Origin: Allobaculum stercoricanis DSM 13633
Lineage (GTDB): Bacteria; Bacillota_I; Bacilli_A; Erysipelotrichales; Erysipelotrichaceae
Length of the DNA stretch: 64,000 nucleotides
Direction of reading: 5' to 3'
NCBI RefSeq assembly: GCF_000384195.1
Contig: NZ_KB913034.1
Location: 783,479-847,478 of the forward strand
Positions 20,477 through 28,768 of the stretch are shown here, piece by piece. Below the pieces are notes generated by a model. It saw nothing but the letters and a program-made list of their open reading frames with translations. It did no database searches and was not told the origin of the DNA. The position numbers were made by a program, and so were the translations under genes. How positions within the stretch are numbered: the first letter of the stretch is position 1; each line of letters begins with the position of its first letter.

Positions 20477-22396
20477 ATGAAAATAATCAATATTGGAATT
20501 CTTGCCCATGTAGACGCTGGAAAGACGACCTTGACGGAGAGCCTGCTATATGCCAGCGGAGCCATTTCAGAACCGGGGAGCGTCGAAAAAGGGACAACGA
20601 GGACGGATACCATGTTTTTGGAGCGGCAGCGTGGGATTACCATTCAAGCGGCAGTCACTTCCTTCCAGTGGCACAGATGTAAAGTTAACATTGTGGATAC
20701 GCCCGGCCACATGGATTTTTTGGCGGAGGTGTACCGCTCTTTGGCTGTTTTAGATGGGGCCATCTTGGTGATCTCCGCTAAAGATGGCGTGCAGGCCCAG
20801 ACCCGTATTCTGTTCCATGCCCTGCGGAAAATGAACATTCCCACCGTTATCTTTATCAACAAGATCGACCAGGCTGGCGTTGATTTGCAGAGCGTGGTTC
20901 AGTCTGTTCGGGATAAGCTCTCCGCCGATATTATCATCAAGCAGACGGTGTCGCTGTCCCCGGAAATAGTCCTGGAGGAAAATACCGACATAGAAGCATG
21001 GGATGCGGTCATCGAAAATAACGATGAATTATTGGAAAAGTATATCGCAGGAGAACCAATCAGCCGGGAAAAACTTGCGCGGGAGGAACAGCAGCGGGTT
21101 CAAGACGCCTCCCTGTTCCCAGTCTATCATGGCAGCGCCAAAAATGGCCTTGGCATTCAACCGTTGATGGATGCGGTGACAGGGCTGTTCCAACCGATTG
21201 GGGAACAGGGGGGCGCCGCCCTATGCGGCAGCGTTTTCAAGGTTGAGTACACCGATTGCGGCCAGCGGCGTGTCTATCTACGGTTATACAGCGGAACGCT
21301 GCGCCTGCGGGATACGGTGGCCCTGGCCGGGAGAGAAAAGCTGAAAATCACAGAGATGCGTATTCCATCCAAAGGGGAAATTGTTCGGACAGACACCGCT
21401 TATCAGGGTGAAATTGTTATCCTTCCCAGCGACAGCGTGAGGTTAAACGATGTATTAGGGGACCAAACCCGGCTCCCTCGTAAAAGGTGGCGCGAGGACC
21501 CCCTCCCCATGCTGCGGACGACGATTGCGCCGAAAACGGCAGCGCAAAGAGAACGGCTGCTGGACGCTCTTACGCAACTTGCGGATACTGACCCGCTTTT
21601 GCGTTGCGAAGTGGATTCCATCACCCATGAGATCATTCTTTCTTTTTTGGGCCGGGTGCAGTTGGAGGTTGTTTCCGCTTTGCTGTCGGAAAAATACAAG
21701 CTTGAAACAGTGGTAAAGGAACCCTCCGTCATTTATATGGAGCGGCCGCTCAAAGCAGCCAGCCACACCATCCATATCGAGGTGCCGCCCAACCCGTTTT
21801 GGGCATCCATAGGACTGTCTGTTACACCACTCTCGCTTGGCTCCGGTGTACAATACGAGAGCCGGGTTTCGCTGGGATACTTGAACCAGAGTTTTCAAAA
21901 CGCTGTCAGGGATGGTATCCGTTACGGGCTGGAGCAGGGCTTGTTCGGCTGGAACGTAACGGACTGTAAGATTTGCTTTGAATACGGGCTTTATTACAGT
22001 CCGGTCAGCACGCCGGCGGACTTCCGCTCATTGGCCCCGATTGTATTGGAACAGGCATTGAAGGAATCGGGGACGCAGCTGCTGGAACCTTATCTCTCCT
22101 TCATCCTCTATGCGCCCCAGGAATACCTTTCCAGGGCTTATCATGATGCACCGAAATACTGTGCCACCATCGAAACGGCCCAGGTAAAAAAGGATGAAGT
22201 TGTCTTTACTGGCGAGATTCCCGCCCGCTGTATACAGGCATACCGTACTGATCTGGCCTTTTACACCAACGGGCGGAGCGTATGCCTTACAGAGCTGAAA
22301 GGATATCAGGCCGCTGTCGGTCAGCCGGTCATCCAGCCCCGCCGTCCAAACAGCCGCCTGGACAAGGTGCGCCATATGTTTCAGAAGGTAATGTAA
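20477..22396 (+). CDS. tet(W): Tetracycline resistance ribosomal protection protein Tet(W)
   Basis: A 639-residue translation GTPase related to EF-G that binds the ribosome and ejects tetracycline. The P-loop A-H-V-D-A-G-K-T-T, the switch G-I-T-I-Q and the D-T-P-G-H-M-D motif are in the first 90 residues, followed by N-K-I-D. Length and sequence agree with Tet(W) as I know it rather than with Tet(M) or Tet(O). The AAGGGAGG site is strong. Codon use and G+C content are far above the flanking host genes. Expression is controlled by the leader attenuator. A mosaic with another tet class cannot be excluded by eye. Confidence 0.95.
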   Translation: MKIINIGILAHVDAGKTTLTESLLYASGAISEPGSVEKGTTRTDTMFLERQRGITIQAAVTSFQWHRCKVNIVDTPGHMDFLAEVYRSLAVLDGAILVISAKDGVQAQTRILFHALRKMNIPTVIFINKIDQAGVDLQSVVQSVRDKLSADIIIKQTVSLSPEIVLEENTDIEAWDAVIENNDELLEKYIAGEPISREKLAREEQQRVQDASLFPVYHGSAKNGLGIQPLMDAVTGLFQPIGEQGGAALCGSVFKVEYTDCGQRRVYLRLYSGTLRLRDTVALAGREKLKITEMRIPSKGEIVRTDTAYQGEIVILPSDSVRLNDVLGDQTRLPRKRWREDPLPMLRTTIAPKTAAQRERLLDALTQLADTDPLLRCEVDSITHEIILSFLGRVQLEVVSALLSEKYKLETVVKEPSVIYMERPLKAASHTIHIEVPPNPFWASIGLSVTPLSLGSGVQYESRVSLGYLNQSFQNAVRDGIRYGLEQGLFGWNVTDCKICFEYGLYYSPVSTPADFRSLAPIVLEQALKESGTQLLEPYLSFILYAPQEYLSRAYHDAPKYCATIETAQVKKDEVVFTGEIPARCIQAYRTDLAFYTNGRSVCLTELKGYQAAVGQPVIQPRRPNSRLDKVRHMFQKVM

Positions 22397-22446
22397 AGAT
22401 ACATAATCGTCAAGACGGCAACAATCAGAAGTTATGGAGGGTAACA

Positions 22447-23214
22447 ATGGAATATAGTAAGGAAGATTTAATGGAAGCAAAAAAGCAAATTTGGGGAGTG
22501 GGAGAGAACATGGGAACAGAGGAAAGTAAAAAAATCTGGGAGGAGAACGCACAATTTTGGGATAATGCAATGGGTGACGAATCTAATGAATTTCACAGAG
22601 AGGTAGTGCGTCCCAAAGTAACGGAACTTCTATCTCCTAATCCTGCGGATTACATTTTGGATATTGCGTGTGGCAATGGAAATTATTCTTCGTATCTTGC
22701 ACAAAGAGGCGCTTCGGTTGTCGCTTTTGATTACAGCAAAAAAATGATAGAATTGGCTAAAAGACGGCAATCACAATATGCAAAACAAATTGAATTTTGT
22801 GTGGCGGATGCGACCGATAGAAAAAGTATATTAGAATTAAAAAGAAATCGAGCCTTTACGAAAGCAGTTTCTAATATGGCAATTATGGATATTACGGATA
22901 TTGAACCACTTCTTATGGCTGTTTATGAACTGTTGCAGGAAAGCGGAATTTTTGTCTTTGCAACGCAACACCCTTGTTTTGTCACGTTGACTGAAAAATA
23001 TATGACACCGCACAGTTACTATGATATAGCGATTGAAGGGCAACCGAAAGAGCAGATTTATTATCATCGTTCCATACAAGATATTTTTAACCTTTGTTTT
23101 AGAGCTGGATTTGTCATTGATGGATTTTATGAAGAATGTTTTAAAACCAACAAAGAAATTCCTATGGTAATGATAGTAAGGCTTAAGAAGGTAAAACGTG
23201 ATAGCTTAAAATAA
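22447..23214 (+). CDS. SAM-dependent methyltransferase, probable N-terminal fusion
   Basis: A 255-residue class I methyltransferase. Motif I is I-L-D-I-A-C-G-N-G-N-Y, with the acidic V-V-A-F-D-Y motif II after it. The substrate is unknown. The ATG at 22447 follows GGAGGG. The first 15 residues (M-E-Y-S-K-E-D-L-M-E-A-K-K-Q-I) resemble the start of a different small protein found in Firmicutes mobile elements; an internal ATG at 22510 with its own GGGAGAG site looks like the original methyltransferase start (about 234 residues). It is AT-richer than tet(W). It follows tet(W) by 50 bases and may be co-expressed. Confidence 0.75.
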   Translation: MEYSKEDLMEAKKQIWGVGENMGTEESKKIWEENAQFWDNAMGDESNEFHREVVRPKVTELLSPNPADYILDIACGNGNYSSYLAQRGASVVAFDYSKKMIELAKRRQSQYAKQIEFCVADATDRKSILELKRNRAFTKAVSNMAIMDITDIEPLLMAVYELLQESGIFVFATQHPCFVTLTEKYMTPHSYYDIAIEGQPKEQIYYHRSIQDIFNLCFRAGFVIDGFYEECFKTNKEIPMVMIVRLKKVKRDSLK

Positions 23215-23385
23215 ATTCAAGTTTGTCGGGTAAATAGCAAACCCAGCCGAGCCAGTCAACGGTCAAGATGAACGGCGCATATGCGCAGCCGTTGACAGCC
23301 CCGCCCGCCTTTGCTGGTAGGCAATCAAGGGGCGACAGCAAGAAGTGCCACCGCCCCGCACTATTATTCAGAAAGGGGAATTTCC

Positions 23386-23808
23386 ATGACCGACCAGATA
23401 GCCTATCAAGAATATATCCAGCGCAGGTACAACGCCTTTTGCAAGACTGTTATCCGCTGTGCCGCCTTGGACAAGATTTTGAAGCTTAAACGGCAATGGG
23501 AACGGCAAGTTTCCCTTGACTATCTGATGAACGAGAAGTTTGTCCAGTTTGCCGCGTCGGAGCCGGACGAGGAATACCCATTTACCGTCTGCGGTCAGAC
23601 CGTCCTGCTCTGCAACGCCGCCCTTGCCGACGCGATCTCTGTTTTGCCGGAGCAGACGCGGGAAGAAATCCTGCGCTATTACTTTCTGCGCCAGCCGCAG
23701 CGCGTGATCGGCGCGTGTATTGGCCGGTCACGCAGCACAGCGGGGCGGCATATCCAGCTTGCCTTGCAGCGGCTACGCGAAGAAATGGGGGTGAGCCGGT
23801 ATGAGTAG
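23386..23808 (+). CDS. Sigma-70 region 4-like protein of a mobile element
   Basis: A 140-residue protein with a C-terminal sigma region 4-like helix-turn-helix (L-P-E-Q-T-R-E-E-I-L-R-Y-Y-F then G-A-C-I-G-R-S-R-S-T-A-G-R-H-I-Q). Such proteins sit next to a short helix-turn-helix protein in many conjugative and mobilizable elements, as in Tn916-type regulatory pairs, and are thought to control transfer genes. The ATG follows GAAAGGGG; an upstream in-frame ATG at 23311 lacks a site. Its end overlaps the next gene by eight bases, a sign of coupled translation. Confidence 0.8.
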   Translation: MTDQIAYQEYIQRRYNAFCKTVIRCAALDKILKLKRQWERQVSLDYLMNEKFVQFAASEPDEEYPFTVCGQTVLLCNAALADAISVLPEQTREEILRYYFLRQPQRVIGACIGRSRSTAGRHIQLALQRLREEMGVSRYE

Positions 23809-24013
23809 ACTTCTCCCCTATGAAACAATCCTCAAAGCCCGTGAGGGCGACCCAGAAGCCGTGAACGCTGTCCTGCTCCACTACGCCGGATATATCCGCT
23901 ATTTCTCAAAAGTGAACGGGCAGGTCAACGCCGAGGTGGAGGACTATGTAAAGCAGCGGTTAATTGACTGTCAATTCAAGTTCCGGCTTGACGAACCACC
24001 GGACAAGTCATAA
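23801..24013 (+). CDS. Short helix-turn-helix protein of a mobile element
   Basis: A 70-residue protein beginning L-L-P-Y-E-T-I-L-K-A-R-E-G-D-P-E-A-V-N, a form I associate with the small helix-turn-helix/excisionase-like partner encoded after the sigma-like gene in conjugative transposons. It overlaps that gene by eight bases and is followed by a strong terminator at 24051-24087, so the pair forms one unit. Confidence 0.8.
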   Translation: MSRLLPYETILKAREGDPEAVNAVLLHYAGYIRYFSKVNGQVNAEVEDYVKQRLIDCQFKFRLDEPPDKS

Positions 24014-24050
24014 AAACTGAATACCAGCCGCCACCGACGCGGCCAGCGAA

Positions 24051-24087
24051 AGCAGTAAGTCTTGAAAAAGATTTACTGCTTTTTTTG
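24051..24087 (+). terminator. Terminator used as intron insertion site
   Basis: AGCAGTAAGTCTT pairs with AAGATTTACTGCT around a short loop and is followed by seven T residues. The group II intron starts within a few bases of the T-run. Confidence 0.9.
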
Positions 24088-26028
24088 TGTGTGTCGGGCA
24101 TGGCGCACATCTTGTCGGTGAAAGTCCGACCACGGGTATTTGTCGCCAAGTGTAGCAAACCGCAAGCCGAAGGCCGTGAGGCCGGGGTGAAGGAAGCGGT
24201 GTAGCAAATCTGTCGAGCCTACGAACAGAAACCTGATATAAGGCCAAATGGCGGGTAAGGTTGCATAACAAACCAAAGCCCAAAAGACAAACGTAACGCC
24301 AAGACGGTAAATCAGGAGGTTGTGCAGTGAAAGATGTGTGTCTTACCCCGAGAGATCTCGCGGACGATATTCCGAGATGCTTTAAAATCAGCAATCGGTG
24401 GCCCAAGAATACGGGTTCGGTCGAAATAAGGTTTGTCGCGAGAAGTCAGCTGAGGGCATAGTAAGTCATCGACTGAAGGCCCTAATGGTTTTACAGAGCG
24501 TTCCGCTTTGAAATAACAAACCAGTAATCTGTAAATCTGGAAAAATCCAACACAGAAGAAACGTAATCTTCTGGGACACTCTGGACGAGGATGATCTGAA
24601 TTTGTTTGTGAAAAGAAAGGAGACGCATCATGCGTTTAATTGAATCAATACTTCAATCAGAAAACATGAATCAAGCTATCCGAGCTGTCCAACGGAACAA
24701 AGGTTCAGCCGGAATAGATGGAGTCACAGTGGGTGATCTTGAATCCTACTGGGATAAGCATCAGGAAGAAATTACTGAGGCTATACTGAATATGAAATAT
24801 AAGCCCCAACCGGTCAGACGGGTCTATATCCCTAAACCCAATGGAAAGAAACGCCCGTTAGGTATTCCAACTGTCATGGACAGAGCCATTCAACAGGCAG
24901 TTGCTCAGGTGCTCGATCTCATCTTTGACCCGTCGTTTAGTGATAGTAGTTTTGGTTTTCGTAAAGGCAGAAGTGCACATGATGCCATCATGCAGGCATT
25001 GAATTACCTGAACGAAGGTTACGACTGGGTCATCGATTTAGATATCGAGAAATTCTTTGACAAAGTGAATCACGATAAACTCATTTCACTGATCCGAAAT
25101 CTCATCAATGAAAAAGAAGTTCTCCATCTGATCTGATCTTTCCTCAAGTCAGGCGTGCTTGAGGAGGGCAAGATCGTAAAAAGTGATCTCGGCACACCGC
25201 AAGGTGGGTGCATTTCGCCAGTACTAGCCAACATCTATCTAGATCTATTCGACAAAGAATTAGAGAGTAGAGGTCTTAGATTCTGCAGATATGCCGATGA
25301 CGTCGTAATCTTCGTCAAAAGTGAAATGGCTGCGAATAGAATTATGAAATCAGTTTCCAGTTGGTTAGAAAGGAAACTATTTCTCACTGTCAGTGCAACT
25401 AAAACCCATGTATGTCGACCACCAAAAAGTACCTTTCTAGGTTTCACCTTTTGGAAGGGTAAAGATGGATGGAAGGCAAAACCGGCAAATGACCGTAAAC
25501 AAAGACTCTATGACAAAATCAAAGAAGTTCTTTGTAGAAAAAGAGCGGTCGCATCACCATTAAAAGACGTGTTTACAAAAGTAAACCAAATCGTCAGAGG
25601 TTGGATTAACTATTTTAGCATTGGTTCGATGAAAAAGTTCCTGACTAAGTTCGGTGAGTGGCTCAGGCATAAAATCCGAGTTGTCATATTGAAACAGTGG
25701 AAAAGACCACGAACAATCTTCGATAACCTGATGAAATTGAATCGCATATCTAAATGGCCTTTAGAATCTGAATTGATCAGACAAACGGCCAACTCCAGGC
25801 TAGGCCTATATAGGACAGCAGGAATGCGAACAGTGAACTTTCTGATCTCACCAAATATTTTGGCAATGAGAAAAGGAGATCGACCAGGATTGATCGATCC
25901 CCTTAATCTCTATTTATCATTTTATAACGCATGAAATAAAACTGTAAAGCTGTAGCGCCGTATACGAGAACCGTACGTACGGTGCAATGAGAGGGGCGAG
26001 GCTCACAGATAGTCTCCCTCTACTCTGA
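24087..26028 (+). ncRNA. Group II intron, class C-like, inserted after a terminator
   Basis: The 5' end is a GTGTG-type start shortly after the terminator T-run (exact base uncertain, 24087-24091). Domain V is visible at about 25953-25985, with GCGCCGTA pairing to TACGGTGC around the expected internal bulge and loop; a domain VI-like stem follows and the 3' end is near CTACTCTGAT (about 26020-26030). The intron encodes a reverse transcriptase/maturase without an obvious endonuclease domain. Insertion directly behind a terminator hairpin is the hallmark of class C introns, which recognise the hairpin rather than a long DNA sequence. Confidence 0.8.
24630..25934 (+). pseudogene. ltrA: Group II intron reverse transcriptase/maturase, split by TGA
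   Basis: The whole frame would code 434 residues. Reverse-transcriptase blocks are in order: K-G-S-A-G-I-D-G, R-R-V-Y-I-P-K-P-N-G-K-K-R-P-L-G-I-P-T, F-G-F-R-K-G-R-S-A-H, D-L-D-I-E-K-F-F-D, G-T-P-Q-G-G and the catalytic Y-A-D-D at residues 221-224. The maturase region carries V-R-G-W-I-N-Y-F. An in-frame TGA at 25134-25136 follows H-L-I, where relatives usually have arginine, so a CGA to TGA change is the simplest cause. The frame continues intact after it. The protein is probably inactive unless the stop is read through. Confidence 0.9.
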
Positions 26029-26042
26029 TATGAAAGCCCCCT
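26027..26042. repeat. Left arm of a 15-bp inverted repeat around the IS110 region
   Basis: GATATGAAAGCCCCC here matches, as reverse complement with one extra base, GGGGGGCCTTTCATAT at about 27924-27940. The 1.9 kb between the arms holds the repeat cluster, the GC-rich segment and the IS110-family transposase, suggesting that a hairpin of the older element was opened by insertion. Confidence 0.45.
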
Positions 26043-26100
26043 ACGTCAAGGCGCAAAAAGCCCTATTTTCATTGTTTCTAGTTTTTTTCTCAATGCCATG

Positions 26101-26255
26101 CACAAATCTCGGAATGGATTCATCAGCTATTCAACCCTTCTGATATACGTGGATTTGCACAGGTTAATGGTTTCGCTGCAGACTCCGCCAACTATTGACG
26201 TGGATTAACATAGAGTAGACGCGGATAGTCAAACCTCTAACATCCGAGACTTGTG
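26101..26255. repeat. Direct-repeat cluster bounded by an inverted repeat
   Basis: CACAAATCTCGG (26101-26112) is the reverse complement of CCGAGACTTGTG (26244-26255) with one mismatch. Between them ACGTGGATTTGCA (26147), ACGTGGATTAACA (26198) and ACGCGGATAGTCA (26219) form three direct repeats. The first ten bases recur inverted, AAATCCACGT, at about 27904-27913 on the far side of the transposase. The pattern resembles arm-type recombinase sites or the end of a transposon, but no tyrosine integrase is present in the window. Confidence 0.45.
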
Positions 26256-26429
26256 AATGACATCGAAGTCAAACTCTTAGATTTTATTTGTTCAATGCAA
26301 TATAAGACTTATCAATTTATGCAGTTTTAAAATAACCAGTTCTTGCAGTGTATGACAAAAAAGAAAATGAGGCACAAACCTGATTTTTTATGTGTTATGG
26401 GGATAGTTTTATTTTCTTCCGTCGTTCGC

Positions 26430-26640
26430 TCGTGCTGATCAAGGCGCATGCTCCGACTGGACTGACAAGGGTTTAAGCGTAGCGGCCCTTGTCTGGACTT
26501 GCGGCGTGTGCGATGCTGTGAAGCCGTGCGAGACAGAAGAAGAAAGTTCCCTTTTCTTCTTGAGTGAGTGAGGCGCAGTCCAGCTGCGCAAGCTGGTCCC
26601 ACCGAAGGCGCCCCCGTAGGGCTTCACTAATTTTTTGATT
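26430..26640 (-). other. GC-rich structured segment beside the IS110 transposase
   Basis: About 210 bases of high G+C directly after the stop codon of the AT-rich transposase gene. Stems include CCAGCT/AGCTGG (around 26580-26597) and GACAAGGG/CCCTTGTC (around 26460-26495). It may be a noncoding RNA of the insertion sequence (in the IS1111 group the bridge RNA is encoded downstream of the transposase) or leftover DNA of the older GC-rich element. A 62-codon minus-strand frame at 26439-26627 has no ribosome site. Confidence 0.4.
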
Positions 26641-26660
26641 CTTCGTTTAGAATGTCCTCA

Positions 26661-27839
26661 TCATCCTACAAGTATTTCGCCAGTCTCTGGATTGATTACT
26701 GGAATTGGAGTATCAACACGCTCTTCAATATGCCCAGTAGCCATACCCCAAATAAAACAAGCCATTTCTCTTGCACAAGCGGTTATCGCTGTGTTTCGAT
26801 TTTTACCAGAATTCATCATCCGCTTGAACTTAGACTGAATCCGCATATTTCCCTTATCGGCATAATGAATCACCTTTGAACTGTTGCCCTCTTGCCGTTT
26901 TTTTAATATTTTTGATTTACGACCTGGAATACCTCTTACCATAGATTGTGCTGCTTCAATCAGTGTTTTTCGGACGTGACTATTTCCCATTTTGGTAATT
27001 GTACCTTTATTTTCAGATTCGCTGCTTGAATGCTCTGAGGGTGTAAGACCAAGATAAGAGGCAAATTGGCCTGCGGTTTGAAATCGTGAGAAATCCCCGA
27101 TTTCAGACACGATTCGCATAGCGATGGGGCGAGTAAAACCTTTGAAACAACTCAGTTTATCGACAAACTCTTGATAACGTTCTTGGTTAGATATTTCTAC
27201 AATTCTAGTATCGTATCGATCTACTTTAATTTCTAACTCTTCGAGGGTAATCAAATATTCATCGAGCACTTCTTTATAAAGTGGGGTAAGTTCAACTTCT
27301 TTGAGCCATTTGCGATGGCAAATAGTCCATTTTGATTTACCTTGGTCATATTGCTTACCCTGTTTGAGTAGGAAAGCATTAATCCGTTGCTTTGTTTGTT
27401 TAACCATATCTTGAACATCTTCACGCATACGAATATAAGCTTGAACTTCACGATCTTCCTGATCTGGAATATGAACTTGGCTATATGCATCGTTAGCTAA
27501 AGCTTCGGCTAGGCTTTTTGCATCTCGACGGTCTGTTTTTCGAATACGATCAGTACTAGCAATTCGAATAGTAGAAGGAGCCATAACACGGCATTCGAAT
27601 CCCATTTTCTTGATATCGTCTGCAAGAGTGAATCCTAAGCAACCAGCTTCATACCCAAATATTAGTTCTGTATCGAGATCCTCTGCTTCACTGAGCAGAT
27701 TATAAGCGTATTTTTTGACGAGTTTCATGTTGTTTTCGATCTCAATTCGATTACTGTAAATTCTGGTTTTAGGATTATAAGCACAAAGACTAAACGTCTT
27801 ACTATGGACATCCATCCCGATATAAATTAGACTTTTCAT
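26661..27839 (-). CDS. IS110-family transposase
   Basis: A 392-residue DEDD-type transposase. The RuvC-like N-terminal domain starts G-M-D-V-H-S-K-T-F and includes K-T-D-R-R-D-A-K-S-L-A near residue 110. The C-terminal Tnp_20 domain has F-x-G-F-T-R-P-I-A-M-R-I-V-S-E-I and the Y-L-G-L-T-P-S-E-H-S-S block with the conserved serine. IS110 enzymes use a bridge RNA to choose target and donor. The start is the ATG at 27839 behind GGAGGACC; an upstream in-frame ATG at 27872 is less likely. Only about 80 bases separate the start from GC-rich DNA, little room for an upstream RNA. The frame is intact. Confidence 0.92.
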   Translation of the reverse strand: MKSLIYIGMDVHSKTFSLCAYNPKTRIYSNRIEIENNMKLVKKYAYNLLSEAEDLDTELIFGYEAGCLGFTLADDIKKMGFECRVMAPSTIRIASTDRIRKTDRRDAKSLAEALANDAYSQVHIPDQEDREVQAYIRMREDVQDMVKQTKQRINAFLLKQGKQYDQGKSKWTICHRKWLKEVELTPLYKEVLDEYLITLEELEIKVDRYDTRIVEISNQERYQEFVDKLSCFKGFTRPIAMRIVSEIGDFSRFQTAGQFASYLGLTPSEHSSSESENKGTITKMGNSHVRKTLIEAAQSMVRGIPGRKSKILKKRQEGNSSKVIHYADKGNMRIQSKFKRMMNSGKNRNTAITACAREMACFIWGMATGHIEERVDTPIPVINPETGEILVG

Positions 27840-27924
27840 TGTAGGTCCTCCGTTTGTATGTGGTAATGACAAATACCTTTTATTTCACTTTAAGTATCCG
27901 TCTAAATCCACGTTTTGCAAAGCC

Positions 27925-28369
27925 GGGGGGCCTTTCATATTATCTATTGTCCGGCTCCGCTCCCGGCCATTTTGCCCCCTGCCGGTTGTAGTAGTAAGCG
28001 AGGAGGGAATTTTTCTGCCCTGGTGTTTGGCATTTGGAGCATTTACCCGTAGTAGAGGGCAAAGAGAAAGGATTTCTCCAACACCGGGTAGAAACCACTG
28101 CGTCCGGTGTCATTTTAGCGAAAGCGGGCAGGAATGCCCTTTACAGGATTAGTAGTAGCAGAAAAAGAGAAACAAACTTTTGTGGTTGCAGTTTTCCAAA
28201 AAAGTGGCGGACGGAAGTGAGAGAAAGTTTGCAGTCACGGAGAGCAAGTTTCTACCACGGTGCCAAAATCCGCAATTCTGCAGTTTTGCCCCTCGCGGGA
28301 AACTTGTTGGGGAGTGCCTTCCCCAAACCCTGCTCATGCGCCCTTACGGGCGAGAAAGGAGGTCACACC
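27925..28369 (+). other. Region upstream of mobC, likely containing oriT
   Basis: No supportable gene although several long frames cross it, one running in frame into mobC from 28034. It lies directly before mobC, where relaxases of the MOBP type usually find their origin of transfer. A perfect 7-base stem, ACACCGG/CCGGTGT, occurs at 28081-28110. I cannot locate the nick site by eye. Confidence 0.45.
28081..28110. repeat. Inverted repeat in the probable oriT region
   Basis: ACACCGG (28081-28087) pairs with CCGGTGT (28104-28110) across 16 bases. It is 260 bases before mobC and lacks a T-run, so a transfer-origin role is more likely than termination. Confidence 0.45.
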
Positions 28370-28768
28370 ATGCGAAAGAAATACAACACGCCCCACCGCA
28401 GCCGCGTTGTGAAAACCCGGCTGTCCGAAGATGAGTATGCCGACTTCACAGCGCGGCTTGCGCCCTATGGTATCAGCCAGTCCGAATTTCTCCGGCAGGC
28501 GATACGGCGGGCGACCATACGCCCGGTTGTCCATGTGTCGTCGGTCAATGACGAGTTGCTTTCCGCTGTCGGGAAGCTGACAGCCGAGTACGGCAGGATC
28601 GGCGGCAACCTCAATCAGATTGCCCGGTATCTGAACGAATACGGCGTACCCTACAACACCCTTTCCGGCGAGGTACGCGCCGCCATATCCGACCTTGCCG
28701 TCCTCAAGTATGAAGTCCTCAAGAAAGTAGGTGACGCGGTTGGCAACACTCAAGCATATCAACTCTAA
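28370..28768 (+). CDS. mobC: MobC relaxosome accessory protein
   Basis: A 132-residue basic protein with an N-terminal ribbon-helix-helix-like region (R-V-V-K-T-R-L-S-E-D-E-Y-A-D-F) and the MobC signature G-R-I-G-G-N-L-N-Q-I-A-R-Y-L-N. MobC opens and holds DNA at the transfer origin for the relaxase. I chose the ATG at 28370 behind AAAGGAGGT; the frame is open further upstream to 28034 but that part has no coding character. Its end overlaps the relaxase start by 38 bases. Confidence 0.9.
   Translation: MRKKYNTPHRSRVVKTRLSEDEYADFTARLAPYGISQSEFLRQAIRRATIRPVVHVSSVNDELLSAVGKLTAEYGRIGGNLNQIARYLNEYGVPYNTLSGEVRAAISDLAVLKYEVLKKVGDAVGNTQAYQL

Noticed and set aside
22282..22446. Longer N-terminus of the methyltransferase running back into tet(W)
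   Set aside because: The extra codons overlap tet(W) in another frame; the ATG at 22447 has a strong ribosome site.
24008..24406. Minus-strand frame of 132 codons in the 5' part of the group II intron
   Set aside because: It lies in the structured intron RNA and reads against the intron strand.
25134..25136. TGA read as tryptophan (alternative genetic code)
   Set aside because: Several host genes end in TGA (for example mnmA and pepV, where the next gene overlaps), so TGA is a stop here. A mutation is the simpler cause.
28034..28369. Extended N-terminus of MobC
   Set aside because: The upstream part has no coding character, and the ATG at 28370 has AAAGGAGGT before it.
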